From contig VZSF01008848.1 of NCBI GenBank assembly GCA_013398295.1, positions 103,334-167,333 on the forward strand: 64,000 nucleotides of DNA. The letters run 5' to 3'. This DNA comes from Chionis minor. Its lineage: Eukaryota; Chordata; Aves; Charadriiformes; Chionididae. Shown in pieces: positions 12,711 through 27,297 of this stretch (position 1 is the first letter of the stretch; every line of letters begins with the position of its first letter). A program made the position numbers and the translations under genes. A model generated the notes under the pieces. That model worked only from the letters and a program-made list of their open reading frames with translations, ran no database searches and was not told the origin of the DNA.

Positions 12711-15474
12711 CCTGCTCCCTGGAGTGGCCAGGAAAGGGTGGTGGTGGGAGGACACAGCATTCACAGCTAGCCTGAGACACTGGCCAGTTTATTTACTTAA
12801 ACAACAAACATCCAGCATGCCAAGAGAGCAGTGACAGAGGGCAGTTCCTGAATGGGATGAGACAGTATGTCTTCTAAAGCGCCCACCCACGTTGCCTGAA
12901 AGGTTTTAGCTGTGCTGACTCCTTCTGAGGAAATGACAGCTTGTGTGTTCAGAAACGTCACAGGCTACTCAGCAATGTGTGCGATGTGAGGATCTCACAA
13001 GCTGTTTGCAAATGGCCAGAGGCAAAACTCTGCTTATTTTCCCTTTATTTCCTTCACCCCTCTGTGTCCCCCTCCCCTGGCCCCCTTTTGGGGGCTGTCA
13101 TTCTTCTCACCATCCTGTGTGCAGCTGGCATTAAACAGCAGAGCTCATTCTCCATCAGATGGAGGGAGAAGGGGGTTATATAAACAAACAGAACAACAAG
13201 AACATTTCTAGGAGCAACATCAAACCTGACCTTTTGTTTTATGGCAAAAAGTAACAAAGATGTTCTTGGGAAAACAGCTTAGCTGAGAGGGGAATAAACA
13301 CAAACCCTTGAACTGTTGTGCCTGTGTGGAGCTGACCAAGCAGTGCTTTGCTTTCTTACCAGGTCTCTGAACTCTGCTGGACTATAAAAATGTACATTGT
13401 CGTTGTCATTCTGTGAAGGCTGGTAACCTCAGAACTCAGCTGAAATGAAGGAAAACAAACCTTTTGCTATCTGTTGTTTTTCTAGCAAGCCTTGAGCTGG
13501 ATTTCTGCTGACAGCTCCTCAGCATGGCAATGTGTGACACCAGCGCTCTGTGATCTCTGCTGCTCGCCTGCTGCTTTTCCAGATTGAAGCGAAGGTGTTG
13601 ACTTTGACCTACAAAGCCCTAGGCTTTGGGCTTTCCTACTTGATTTTTTTTCCCCTTCTGCCAGTTGTGACCGGCAGAGGTGCCCCAGATGCTGTATTTA
13701 TGAGAGAGCCCTGACAGTGGTTTCTCATTACGGATGCCTGGTGGATAGCATGAGCTCCGTCATTCCCACTCCAAAATAATCTCCTGAACCTTGAGCATAC
13801 AAAAACTTGTGAAAGAGCAAGCCATTTCCTCTGTGTCCTGTCACAAGTCTGATGAACCTTTGAAAGAGGACTATGGAATCAAGAAAGTTGGTCCTGGGTC
13901 TTCTAAATACCAACTCAGCAGCTGTGTTAGAGGGGTTTTTAACCACTTGGGTACTGGTAATGAAATACTAACTGCAGTCCAGTTTCAACAGCATTTGGGA
14001 GACTCATTTCCTCACTCACAGGGAATGAAATTAAATTCATCTAAGTTCAGGTGCCTAAAATTTAGACATCAAAATTTATTATCTAATTAATGAGTACTTG
14101 TCATTTAAGAGTGCTGCATTTAGACATTAGTTGTGGTGAACTATTAGACAGGGCTTCATCAGCAGACAATAGGGAGGAATTTTTGTGACCTGTCTAGACA
14201 CTTGCCATGGGTTTAGAGGAGCCATGCCCAAGAACTTCCCTTTTCTCTTCACCGGTTAAAGAAAGTGTAAGTGAATATTCATACACATTTTGAAACTCAG
14301 TTATCTAAATAAACAGATAAATCTGAAGCAGTGGATCACATAAACATGATCTTTTTTTTTATTATTCCCTGCTAAGTAAAATACCTTTCTGTGGTGCATA
14401 TTCTTTTTCAAAATGCTTATGACTACTTGTTAACACCATGGTTGTTCCATCCTCAACTCTTAAGGTCAGATCAACAGCAGCGGTTAGCTGTCTTATGCCC
14501 ACAGGGCACAGGCTTTCTGGATCTGCACTTTACTACCCTAAGAACAGCCTAGTAATCCACTCTTGCCTGGTCGGACTAGGCATTATACAAAACCATGTAC
14601 AGACAGTGGCTTCTCTTCCTTGTTCTTGTGAGAAGTAGACAAACTAAAGCTCATTCTCAAAGTGCAGATTCTTGGGCTGTTTTGAAATCTTCCAGAAAAG
14701 AATCAGCCCCATGGTTTTAGGGTACCAGTGAAAGCAAGTTCTGAAAGTGGCATCAGAGCACAGCTCTCCAGCCTTGTTTGAGAAGGGCACTTCTCTCCTT
14801 GCTTTTCCCACAAAACACCGCAGCAAACTAATACCTGGTACATCTGCAGCAAGTTTCACAGTTTAACAAGGGTATCCTAAACTATAGAGAATAATGTATT
14901 TTGGGGGAGGGAAGGCCAGATTTCTGTGCATGTAGGTGCACCTGCTGTTGTGCACCTATTTCTTTACATGTGAGAACCACAACTTTAAATGGAATAAATT
15001 GAACTATTTGTTTGAACGGAAAAGCTAAGCTCCAGAGCTAGGGACAGACAGAGTTGATTCTCTGCACCTGCCTGTATGAAATCATACAGACATACTTATC
15101 TCTTCATAGATATTGCTGTCTGTCTGACAGCTCCACTGTTTCACTGTATCAAGCAGAAGGAGATGAATCCATATGAATCCACTCCAGATGCTGTGAGGAC
15201 TCCCGTCTCCACAGAGCGCCGTGGCTTAAAGAAGACACAGCTACTACTCTGACACCTGTATGGACAAGCCCATTATAAATTTAAAAGGTATACAAATGCC
15301 TACATAAACACCCAGAGTAACCACCCATTCACAGAAGTGTACTGGCTGAATGAAAATGATCGAAAGGCAGCGCTCTGTTTCTTGCATCTGGCTTTTCCAG
15401 AAAAGGTTTCGAAATAAACAGCATCCTTACATTCCATGTGGACCATAAAGATAGTTTGACTTTTTTGTCAAAAC

Positions 15475-16390
15475 TGAGATTTATCAGACTGTCCACCAGG
15501 ACCCCCAGATCCTTTTCTGCCAGGCAGCTTTCCAGCCACTCCTCCCCAAGCCTGTAGTTTTGCCTGGGGTTATTGTGACCCAAGTGCAGGACCCAGCACT
15601 TGGCCTTGTTAAACCTCATACAATTGGCTTCAGCCCATCAATCCAGCCTGTCCAGATCTCTCTGCAGAGCCTTCCTACCCCCACTCCAGCTTCATTTTGG
15701 TGTCATCTGCAAACTTACTGAGGGTGCACTCAATCCCCTCATCCAGATCATCAATAAAGGTATTAAACAAGACTGGCCCCAAAACTGAGCCTTGAGGCAC
15801 ACCGCTTGAGACCTGACGCCAACTGGATTTAGCGCGATTCACCACAACTCTCTGGGCTTGGCCATCCAGCCAGTTTTTAACCCAGAGAAGAGTCCACCTG
15901 TCAATGCCATGGGCTGCCAGCTTCTCTAGCAGAATGCCGTGGGAGACTGTGTCAAAAGCCTTACTGAAGTCCAAGTAGACAACATCCACAGCCTTTCCTT
16001 CATCCACCAGCTGGGTCACCTGGTCATAAAAGGAGACCAGGTTGATCAGGCAGGACTTGCCTTTCATGAATCCACACTGGCTCAGCCTGATCCCCTGGTT
16101 GTCCTTCACATGCCATGTGAATGCACTCAGGATGAATTGTTCCATGATTTTTCCTGGCACCGAGGTCAGGCTGACAGGTCTGTAGTTGCCTGGATCCTCC
16201 TTCTGGTCCTTCATGTAGATTGGTGTCACATTGGCAAGCCTCCAGTCACCTGGGACCTCCCCCATTGACCAGGACCGCTGATAAATGATGGAGAGTGGCT
16301 TGTCAATCTCCTCCGTCGGGTCCCTTAGCACTCTTGGGTGGATCTCATCTGGCCCCATATCCAGTTGGCGGCATGTAACCCTGCATCCCT
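15475..16390 (-). mobile_element. CR1 LINE fragment, reverse-transcriptase region, degraded
   Basis: The minus-strand frame shows CR1 ORF2 motifs in order: [72 protein letters not shown] and [11 protein letters not shown]. After FADDTK the frame shifts near 15680, meets a stop, and resumes at MRFNKAKC and EKDLGVLVD. Homology stops near 15475, so both the 5' part and the usual 3' UTR and tail are missing. It is a dead copy. Confidence 0.93.
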
Positions 16391-16571
16391 CCCTGCACAC
16401 ACTGTACAGCCCTATGTATTGAGAGATGAAATCTCTACCATATAGACCATTTTGAGTCCTGTGCTGCTGCTCCAGTTTGTGTTTCTTCAGTTGCTATCTG
16501 CTGTGCATGAATGCTGATATTTAGCTTCACACAGCATCACTGAAGCACTGAACTATTCTAAACGCTCTCTT

Positions 16572-16588
16572 AAAAAAAAAAAAAAAAA
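16572..16588. repeat. A17 homopolymer
   Basis: Uninterrupted run of 17 A. No retroposed body is visible beside it on either side. Confidence 0.9.
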
Positions 16589-19500
16589 CGGGCATTTATA
16601 AACATTGTTACTTCGCTTTGGGTCCTGAACATTACACCATGTAGACGGTTGGATGCTTGAACTACAGTAAATATGTGCTTCTATGTTTCATTAATAAACC
16701 ATAGCATAATAATTTCCTGGTATAATTGTAATTGGAGCATCAGACTGTCCCTGGGGAAGGGAGGACAGGCTAGTCCAGATTTTTAAACAGACATTTCTAC
16801 TGCACACTACCTTGTATTATCTAACAACTAATGACTGAATCTGAAAAATTGCCTTGAGGCATACATTTTAACTGGTAAATTTTGTCCATTTCTAAGTGGT
16901 CATATGAGAAGCAGTAGGAATCCTGTTTGTTCAAAATTCTCAGGTGTATAACAAACCTCTAAGTTAGTACCACCAGTGGCACACATTTCAGTTGTGCCAA
17001 GAGTATGAAACCTTTATCAACACCCGTCCTGAAGGAGGAAGGAAGGGGATGGCTAACTGACACTTTAAATCAGTTTGAATTTCAATAAACTATTGCCTTC
17101 TGCCCACACCAGCCAGGAATGACAGAGCTTTACGGAAAATACATTTTGGGAACAAAGGTTGTCTCCAAAATACTTCTGCATGCTCCTTGGTGCAGCTCTA
17201 CCAGGGGACTTCTGTAGACAATGTTTTGACTGCTGTGCTTCTCTAAATTTGTGAGATATCATGCAGCACAAAGTATCTAAACCAGATGACTTGTTTTGGA
17301 GCTAGAGTGGAAAATCTGACTGAAAAACAGTAGAGTAGATACAGACATAGATGATGAACAGCTCTTCCATGGAGTAAGAATAACTTTAATTCCTTAATCC
17401 TAAAGTATTTAGAACAAAATGAGGCAACATCGTATTAATACACAAACTACCACTTAAGGATATGAATATATGATTGTAAAAATGACCTGTCAGTTCTCAT
17501 TCTGAAGATTTTAATGTCTGCTGAAATCTATGTGGAATGCAGGTAAATTCCAATTGTCCAAGTAGCTCTGGGACCATCCAAGAGTCATGATTTCAAATAA
17601 ATTCAAATACCCCATGAGTTTTAGACGTTTTTGAACTGAAGGGTATATCTGACATCTGGGTAATCTGAAATTTGGTTACACTAACTCTGCACCATCTGAG
17701 ATTACCACAGTGCTGTATTACCAACATCTCTATTATGGATTTACAGTACTATCAAATTCAGGCTCTTGTGATCAGAGATACAGTCCATCCAGCCTGGTTA
17801 CATGCCAGAAGAGAGAGCAGCTGGTTTTTGCTAAAAGGCTTGCCACACATATTGATTTTACCATTCTGGATTGCAAGTTTTTGGCAGTGACTGGTTATCA
17901 TTAGCTTCACTAAAATTCCCGGAGCAATTACTACACATATGAAAATTCTCTAACTGGGAGATGAGAGTAATGTAAGTGATACAAGAATTCTTCCAAGGAA
18001 TTATATTGCCTGAGTTACATAGAAGGTCAAAATAAATGATAATGACAGTCTTCCGTGGCCTTAGAACCTATTAAATCTAAATAAATCTAGAAACCTATGC
18101 AGCTAGAGAGAGGAGATGAACCATGTTTTCTGTGAGGTTATTTTTTGTAACAAGTAAGCTGGAATTCCCTTTGAACTCGTCAAGTTGGTATAGCCACACA
18201 GAGAAAAGCAAGAATCCTTTTAGACATCCTAAATCAAAATTCAAGATGTTTGCTTTGGCAATTTGAAGTGATGATCTGTTTAGAAATTTATCCAGCTTTA
18301 TTTTATGAGAGAGAATAATGTCTCAATGAAACGCTGCATTTTGTGCTTAAACAAAATGCTTTGTCCATTCTCTTTAACTATGCTTTTCCAGCTTCCTTGT
18401 TCGCCTGTGACTGAAAACCCAGCTGATCCTACAGGTGGACTATAGGAATGTGAAGATTTTTAGCGAAATCTGAAATTTGTTCTCAGGAACACATCCTGCC
18501 AGAAGACAGCAGTAGCAATGAATGCATGCACAGCTGCATGCTGATGAACCTCTACTTGCACCCTCAGCAAGAGACACAGGAAGTTGTGGTCCCCAATCCA
18601 TTACACATGCCCTTTCAATTTGAGAATGCAAGGCAACAGATGAGCTTAGGCTGTATGAAATGGAAATACATTTCATCTCCACTGTATTTCTACTTTACTG
18701 ATCCTCAGATAGAGGGATCGAGACTCTAAGTATTTGTACTTTTTTTCTTTTCTGTTGAAACAAACACAAGAGCTTCAACTTCTACCTAAATCTTGGGTTA
18801 TATTTTTTTATTTCATCATGGTGTTTATTAGATAAATAATTAATACTGACATTAATCATCATATGGGACTGCAAACCACTTGTCTGCTTCAGGAAGCTCA
18901 GATAGTCCTCTTTTAATTTACCACCCTACTTCAAAACCATTTACAGCTTTAATAAGTGGGATTCCTGTCTACATCCCAATGAAACAAACAAACAAAGATA
19001 TAGGCAATGTCTCCCCACCGAAGCTGTTTTAAGAATTGATCTCTTCTATGTCCTGTCTGATAGACACAATAATGGAAGTCTGTGAAAAACATGACAAAAT
19101 TGCATACAGATAGACAGACCTACAACAGAGCACGTTGAACAGCTGCTAAACCTATAGAAGTCACACTGTTTCCTGCACTGATTGTTCGAGGATCTGGGCT
19201 TATTGAAGCCAGGGTGATTTGGAACAGCTTAGAGAGGAACTATTGACTGAAGAGCCTTTTTGTATGGAAAACCATTGTTCGGTAAAATTTTATGACTTCA
19301 CAGCTCTTTAACAAGAGGAATTTTAACAAGGAAAGTTTCCTTCGAGGTTTCTTTATGAAGTGGGTGAGCTGAGTTCCCCATTTCTCCACAGATTAAGCTC
19401 TGTTCTAAGAAGCTTTCTCATCTTTCACCTACTGGAGAAAAACAAAAGGTATGGCCTGGGTTTAGCAGTGCAAGACCCTCATCATGAATGAATCCCACCC

Positions 19501-21887
19501 ACCTAAAAAGAAGAAGAATAATTTCCAGCATAATTATTATTAAAGTTGTGATGGTTTTCAGAGGACCTGTTGGTGGTGGCCAGGGTGTCTTCTCTGGCTA
19601 GCCATTGCATTATCAGGAATTCCCTCCTTGTTGGCCAAGACATTGCCAGCAAGAAAGACTTCAAGTGTTCCAACGGGGGAGGGCAGAAGGGGCAACTAAT
19701 GCTTCCACTACCACGCCACCTGGGGGCTCGTCCTGCATAGCATTCAACAATCCAGAGGTAGAGATGCAAAAAAGTGAGAAGGCTTCAGCTACAAAAACAT
19801 GTTATGAAATATACTCTGGGTGCATGTGTGCGTTCTCTTGACTCATCGCATTGCTGCGAGGATGATATACTCTGTGGCAGGGCTTTCTCCTGTGGCTTGT
19901 TCTCAGGGGGCAATCCAGCAATAAAAACAGCACAGTATCATGTGCACAGTAGCACTCATTCAGTATTTCTAATGCTGTGGCATTAACCATGAAGGACATG
20001 GAAGGAGAAGCAGATACCAAAATATGTAGACAACAAAAGTACCCTCATTACATTCCAAAGTCTTAATAAAATCCATTGTAATCGTCCTTGCCAGGACATT
20101 TCTGCCAGACTATCACTCATGATCTTTACAACCCAGACTCATAACCTTGAAGAATTATGTTTCATCTCACATTAGATTTTAAACACCATTTGTAAAATGC
20201 TGTTACATGTCAGGACCCACCCAGGACACTACATGACCAGAAACTGAAGTGTAACTTTTTATTATACTTTCAAAATATATCTAAATGGAGGCCAAAGGAC
20301 CTTCATGCTTGTACAAGCATAAAAATATTCTGACATGCTGTGTTCCAATGGGACATATTTTTCTCAGAGGTGTCTTCCTTCTGCAATACCAGAGATGTTT
20401 TCCTAATCATGTGTTCTTTATGCTTCACTCTGTTTTTTTTTCCCCCCTGGCACAAGGAAACTTCATGTTAATTAGCATAAGCCAAGGTCAAATCAGAGGA
20501 CATGAGTGAGCCTAACAAAGTGAAGACCCTTTTCAATGTATCTTAATATCCTAAAGCTTCACGCTTTGTAAATTGCATCGTTGTAGGATTTATTCTCCCC
20601 ATTTTTTCCAGTGTTTGGACTTGATAGGAAAGCCTAATGGTCTCAAAAGAAAAAAGCTGCATATAGAAAGGCAACAATTGCTCCCTATGTGGTACTGAAC
20701 TCCCACAACTACAAATTGATGTCAGTGCACCGTGCAGCCAGCTGTGGGGGGGAGGGCAGCTAGAAACACACGTCGGGGACAAATGGCATTTGTCTGTCAT
20801 TTCCCTGGTAAAGCACCATGCAGAATCTTGCCTTGACTGAGCAGTGAAATGGCAGGTCCACTGGTGCTCTCTTTTTTTTTGCAGATCGCACACATATTTA
20901 GAATAGCACCACAGAAAATGTTTGAAAATGCTACAAACTTATTTCCTTTCTCTGGCATTTGAAGCTCTGGATTCTACCAGCTGAGTGGAAATCCCAGAGA
21001 AAGCCACCTGTCATTCCCTGCTGTGTGGGGAGGCTCCCTAATACCATTGCGTGGGGAGCAGTGGAAACTACAGCAGCTTCCCCGTACACTTGCACCAAAT
21101 CTGCAGCTGCAGCTCGAGTCATTTTGAGCTCTGGATTTGATAAGTGCTGCCGTGGTTACTGCACTTGATGTGTGGTCTGGAAGGGAAGAGCCTCTTCCTT
21201 GGGAGACAGCAGCACAAGTGCTGCACGCTTCAAGTAAGACAGCATGGGGCTGCCGTAGTGTCATCTCGCTTTTGTACATGGGCAGAAGCTGCCTTGTTTG
21301 GGTCACTTTTGTCTTCATTCTTGTCAGAATTTTACTTTAAGATACTTTCTCCCCTTATACAGTCTGTGCTGAGACAACCTGTAAGGGTGGGCATGAATTT
21401 TGTGACTTACAGAGTGCCAGGAATGTGAATGCTGACACAAATATAAAAGATGGTCCCCGCAGCTTATTATCAAATCAAAGGTATGATTACAGCAGCGGCA
21501 GCAGAGACCTGAATTCCAAAGTTTAGCAGACCATCTGTTTCTTTGATACTGTTATCTCTGAGATCGACACATTTGATTAGTAAGTATTTTACCCAGCAAT
21601 ATCTCTTTACTTTCTTCTATCAGAGTAAAATAATTGTCGGTCTTATGAAACCTTACGGATCAGTACTGCACTTTTAAAGGAAATTATGGGAGAAAGGTAA
21701 ATGGGATATATAAGAATTGCAGCACCAGTACGGCCAGGTGCGTGAGAATATTTATTACCTTATAACAGCTGAAAATAATTCATGAATATGCAAGATGTGT
21801 ACATGAATAATCTTGTGTCTGCTTGGTAATAAAAACCAAACAGCATTATAAATGACCTGACATTCTCATAGCATTCACGTCATACGT

Positions 21888-21911
21888 GGGGGGGGGGGGG
21901 GGGGGGGGGGN
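21888..21911. other. Poly-G run ending in an N: assembly gap or artefact
   Basis: Twenty-three consecutive G (21888-21910) followed by the only N in the window. This is typical of a sequencing or gap-edge artefact, not of real sequence. Distance and order across this point should not be trusted. Confidence 0.85.
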
Positions 21912-24900
21912 TGTTTCACACATACTTTATTCCTGTAAATGCTAAAAGGTCTAGTCCCCCAGCAACACGCGTGCCCGTATTCAGGAAGAGAACTGACATG
22001 GCCCTGAGACTGCTTGGGCTTATCCAGGTGTTACTCTGACCTCCAAGCTGAGGTGTAGCTTTCCCTACCCACATGAAGGCTACAGGTGGTGCTGCGGGAC
22101 TGATCAGGACCTTCACCCCAGCTGGGTGAAAGCAGCTTACCCCTGGTGTACCAGTGCCTAGAGGAGCTCCGTCTCCCTCCTGAATTTCACCGCCACAATG
22201 TAGTTGCTGACGGTGAAATACGCTGAATTCCCATTTTGCATACACAGGCTGTGTGTCTCTCTGTGGGCAGGCTCATCTAGGACAGCCTGATCAGTGATGG
22301 AACTAGGGGGAGCACCTCATCCCCAGAGGGGCTGGCTTCTGGCCTTTCACCGAGTTGCACAGCCCAGTCTGACATTGCTCAGGGCCAGGGTCAGCAGCAC
22401 AGTTCCTGGCCACCGAGGCCCAAGAGTAGTGGCGTGAGGAAGACAAGGAGGGATGCCCTGCCTGGCTGCCAGCCCTGGGTGCAGCAGGGAGGCAGGCGAT
22501 GGCGCCCAGGCCAGGAGGGCAGCACCTCCGATCCCGTGAGAGGCTGTACCTGCTCGTCCCGCTGCTTCCTTGGGGAAGGAAGAAGCATCCCACACCAGAA
22601 ATGAAGGTTTCATAAGAAGGTGGGTAGTGATGAAAAAGGAGAAGGCCAAATCCATGTGCTGGACCAGCTTTAAAGCAGGAGTCAGCCTCCCTCATCCTAG
22701 GTGTGGATGCACCAGCAGTGACAGAAGGGTGTGAAAATGCAATGAATAAGCCATTATCACCTCCTTGCTGTGTTTGTGAGCATCCTCACTGTATCAGACA
22801 GTGCTGGGTGGTCCTCCTTTCAGAGAAAAGGTAGTAAATTACTTCACATTTAAATGGGATTAAGAACATGACCACTGCAAGAACTACATGCACCTGGGAG
22901 AACCAGAGGCTGTCTCTATAGAGTCACGAAGAAGCAGCTAAGAGAAGCAAACCTGTTTCTGACATTAAGCAAAGGTCTGCATCTGCACTGAAAGCAAAAG
23001 TCTAAAAATAATTTTAAAAAGATCGAAAATACATTTATTTTCATTTTCACTGTGAAGCCTGCAACATTGCAGGATGTTAAAAAAAGTAAGGGATGGCTGA
23101 GAGGGTATCTTCAGAAACACTGAAAGCAACACCAAAAGTAAATGAGTATCTATGTCTGTTGTTCACAAGTATATGAATTCATTATGGTAACAGTTGTGTT
23201 GATGTAGCTGTGATGATACAAGGATAAAAGCAGTCAAGGTTTGTCAGGAGAGGCAATATTTTTTATTAGATTAGGACATGAAGATCATAGGTGCCTGTAA
23301 GATAGCATGTTTTTTCCAAGCATAACAGTCAATCTACTAAAGGACGTTGTATCTCCCGACAAACTTTGCCTCATTCTTATTACACTGTGCAGTTTTCTTT
23401 CTTTCTGCCAGACTTCCTTATACTTAAAAAAAGTTGTTTGTGTACAGCATTTATTTAAAACTGCTTTAATATTATCCCAAAGGCAGGCAGGGTGGGGAGG
23501 AGGGTAGGATGTTCCTCTGCTATAATATCTTTCTCTCCCAACAAACCATCACAAGTCATTTATTAGCAATGGATTTGTCTGGACTGAAACTGCTGGAAAC
23601 AAACTAAAACAATAGATTCAAAGTACAACATGTTGTTCATGTGCTTGCCATATGCCTATGTTGCAAGCCCTGCCAGGTCCACACATAGTTATTCAATATT
23701 GAGAGAATATTATTCAACTTTTACTGAAATCCTCTGTGATTTCATCAGTAAGATGGGTTTCTGTAATCCAGATGGGATCAGTGACATGGCTTAATAACTG
23801 AGGCAGCTCTGGAAATCAAGGTGATTATCAACGTACAGGCCACCCAGTCTGTGCCATTCATGGGGATCTGCCAAACAGAACAGGAAGAGAAACTGGCATC
23901 TACTGTGTATCAGCAGCGGAGACACTTTGTCACTTTATTTATTGATCTATTTATTGATTTATGATGTGGGTGGAGCTCTGGGGGAAGAAAGCTGCCTTTT
24001 AAAGCCTGGATCTATAAAATCAGCATGTGAGGATAGTTAGACACTGTTCTGCGAACATTTGTGTCAGACTCCAAGAGCTTCTGCTGGTTTTTTGTACAGA
24101 ATACGTCATTAAGCATCTTCCTTTTCAAAATTGTTGCTGTTCTGGAAATAACGCAGAATGCACTTTGTTTATCCATTCTGAGCAACTCACATATTGTATT
24201 TGGGTTCAAGTGGTTAAGTGTGTGTGATATACATAAAACATCTTCCGAAGCTTTTAGTCATTAGTCTGGAGAACTTCCTTAGGAAAAAAATTTGAGTTTT
24301 AATTAAAACTGAGGGCCTACTACATTGTCTTGCAGGAAAACAGCCCCAGAAGAGTGACTGGCAGAAACAAGCTTAGAACCAATGTTGAGTTACTGTAAAC
24401 TATGAAAACTAGGAGACACGGTTAAACATGAAGTTGCCCTATTGCTATCACAGCTGTACACCCAGATATTTCAGTGGCTCACACCTCAAAGTACTAGTTC
24501 CCAAAAATGCAGAATTACAACTGTCGTCATGCCACGGGAGAACCTGCTGAGGCGGGCAGCCCACCCAGCTCATTGCAGAGAGCAGCCAGTGCCACATAAC
24601 CTCCAACTCCTTCCCACTGTGTGACTGAAGTCATGTTTGCGACATACACCAAAACCGCAGAGAAGGAGAAAGAAGAAATGGGCTGGGCCTGAGTTTTGGC
24701 CACTGACGGGCACATACTTCAAGCCATGTGACAGGGAGGAGTTTCAGGACCCTTAGGAACAAGAGTGGCCAGGAGGGAGCTGCTAAACTACACAAGCCTG
24801 CAGCCTTGTGGAGAAGCAATGAGACAGACAGTAATAAGTGAGATGTTTATAGATTTTGATTGCTCATATATCACAGGAGCCAGAAAAAAAAAAAAGATCT

Positions 24901-27297
24901 TGCCTGTTGCTGCTTCTTCAGTTTCCCCTCTACAGAAACTCCATTTACTTGCCCTTGGACATTAGGCATTTGCCTCACAAGCTGATTTCCATCTTCATAC
25001 CTATTTCTTTTGCTCTCCTAGGGCCTTACGCTAGTTCCTCAGTTGTGATACGTTCATATTCCTCATCTTTCTGTCTTCAGCCCTCATCCTTAGGCTGTTC
25101 CACTGAAGGTTATGTCCGGAGCTTTCACCTTCCAGGCATCTCTCCAAACCTGTTTTGAAACCAGGCCCACTTCTTCTCCTGTAAGTCTCTCTTCCCTCTC
25201 CCTAGCCAGCTCCTGTCTTCAGATTCCTTTCTTCACTATATGCCTTCCCGTCATGGTAGGTGGCTCTCTTTCCAGGTGACCCAGACCTATTGCTGCTGGA
25301 AAATACAGGCAACGAGAGAAACTAGGTAAAGACAGGCCCTTGATTGAGTTAAAGTGTTGAGGTGATACTAGAAAAAAAAATAAAAAAATCATTTATCTTC
25401 ATCTTAAAGGGGCTTTAATTTTTCCAGATGTTGGTCCCATTCAAGGACAAAAACAAATTAAGGAAGTCAAGAAGCCATTTCACAGAATGATCTACTCGTG
25501 TGCCTGAGATCAAGGAAACACAAGAAAAGAAGCAGACAAAGCCTAAGCTGCAGCAAACCCTGGAGGACCACTGGGATGAGCTCCTTTAGTCGGATGAAAT
25601 GAGTTGGATGCTTTACACTAAAATACTAGGGAATCAGGACTTACATGTTCAAAACACATATTCCGCCCTTGGATGACTTAAAATTATTCAAGTTACACGC
25701 TTTGCTTGTCTTGTAACCCTCACATGGACTCCATTTACATTTTTAGAAAGCCAGCCCTGGACTCTTCAATTCAAGGTGGTTTAGGTTGAAGCGTGCCTTA
25801 AAAATTGCTGCTGAGAAGTCTGTGTGGGACTGTTTGGCTCTGCTGCTGAGGGCAGCAGGAAGCCTTGCTCTGTGGCCTTTGTGGCCCCTGACTGTGCCCA
25901 AAAAGCCTGCAAGCAACTTGCAGCTGCCACTCTGCGCAGGGAATTCCAACCTCTCTCCAGCTGCTAATGCTGAAATTCAGTTCCTTTTCCAGCCTACTCC
26001 TTCTCCCTACTTTTCTTTCTCCCACTCTTCTGTGCATATTCAGGTCCTTTTGTCACTGTTCTCCGGCACAGGAAGGAGAATGCCATTCTGGTCACATCTG
26101 AGAGATTTCCATTCTGTTTCAAGTGAAATGTTTAGTATTGTCTTAAATCACCAGTACTGCTCAGTTGATACACATGGGCTGGAGACTAAAGGGTGGAGTG
26201 GATTAGAAAGGAGATGCAGGTGAAAACCCAGACTAGGATAGAAAGGGAGAGTAAATACTCGGTTACACTTGCATACTAAACCTTACTGGTCAAAGCAGAG
26301 ATAAAACCAAAGTCAGATAAACCAGGAAAACTGAGTGCCAGGTTAAAATGGTCTTACATTCTGGAAATATTAGAGGAATACAACAGTAAATCTGTATCTG
26401 TAACCAAAAGGGCAATATAACCACCCCTGACCAGTGAGAAAGTACACAGCATTCTTTCATGTTCTTCAAAGGCAAAAAGATATTTTATTTACCTAATGTC
26501 ACTTATACCATTGTTTGCTCTCCCAGAGCAAGATCTAGAAGTATTTCTGCTTGTGTGGAGCACAGTGAAAGATAAGAGCCCATAAAGCAGTCAGATGATC
26601 CGGCTCCTAGCCATATGTTAGCCTGTGGATAGGAACAGAACAACATAGGGGATTTAGACCAAAGTCTGCAAGCAGAGCAGACATAAACCAGAACCAGGTG
26701 TTCCCCTATGGGCTGATCTCCTGTAGTGTTGATCCTTCTTCAATATTGTGTTGACATCAGTGGGCTTTTGGTGTGAGCATGCCCAGTTGGCTCTTTCGGA
26801 AGCTATTAATGTGGATGGCACGCTGTTGAGAGGTGCATGAAAGGCAGGGCTTTCTGCTGGATTGTCAGACTTTCCAGCTCAGCGTGGAGCTGAAATGTGC
26901 TGGGGTTTGCATATGGCTGGACGCAGAACAAAGACCACAAGCTCTGCTGTCTTTACCTGGGTTTCACTGAGTTCTGTCTCAGGAAAAACACTCTTGGAAT
27001 CAGCATTTGTCTTGGTTTTCATTTTTTCCTTTTGTTAAAAAAAAAATGTATATACACTTGGAGAGAGAAGCCAAAGGAACGTATGAAGCTTACAACGGCA
27101 TTAGAAGCAGCAAAATAAGGGAAAAAAATTAATAAATGAGGCAGGGTTTTATTTTGAGGTCATAGTGCCCCCCTGCGGTAACGTGTGTTCAGAGCGCTGC
27201 ACGGCTCCCCGGACTTTTTTGAGCTTATTTGTTTCCACAGCAGTGTACGCAAAACCTCAAGATCTAAGTTGTTCTCCCAGCCCTGACTTGTTCTGCC

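Larger units (their letters stand above)
1951..15474. other. Intergenic DNA with no recognised gene
   Basis: AT-rich single-copy-looking sequence. Frames are short (at most about 118 codons), lack recognisable domains and do not join through splice sites into anything I know. Only the simple repeats listed separately stand out. A GC-richer patch near 8040-8120, followed by TACATAAAAG, looks faintly promoter-like but has nothing to support it. Confidence 0.6.
16391..27297. other. Intergenic DNA with no recognised gene
   Basis: No exon chain, RNA gene or clear transposon is visible. It contains the poly-G/N artefact, a GC-richer patch at about 22300-22600 directly after it, and a 145-codon frame at 25786-26223 (+) that starts with TTG, not ATG, and has no known motif. 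Confidence 0.6.

Noticed and set aside
15939..16268. Plus-strand frame of 109 codons
   Set aside because: It is the antisense shadow of the CR1 reverse-transcriptase frame.
18487..18729. Plus-strand frame with a protein-like composition (LYLHPQQETQEVVVPNPLH), open upstream of its ATG
   Set aside because: No clear acceptor and donor pair and no family recognised. Could be an exon, but unsupported.
22303..22695. Overlapping minus-strand frames up to 130 codons in GC-rich DNA
   Set aside because: Frames overlap in several phases, typical of GC-rich non-coding DNA, and lie just after the poly-G/N artefact.
25786..26223. 145-codon plus-strand frame, fairly GC-rich
   Set aside because: It starts with TTG, not ATG, has no known motif and no partner exons. 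Most likely chance.
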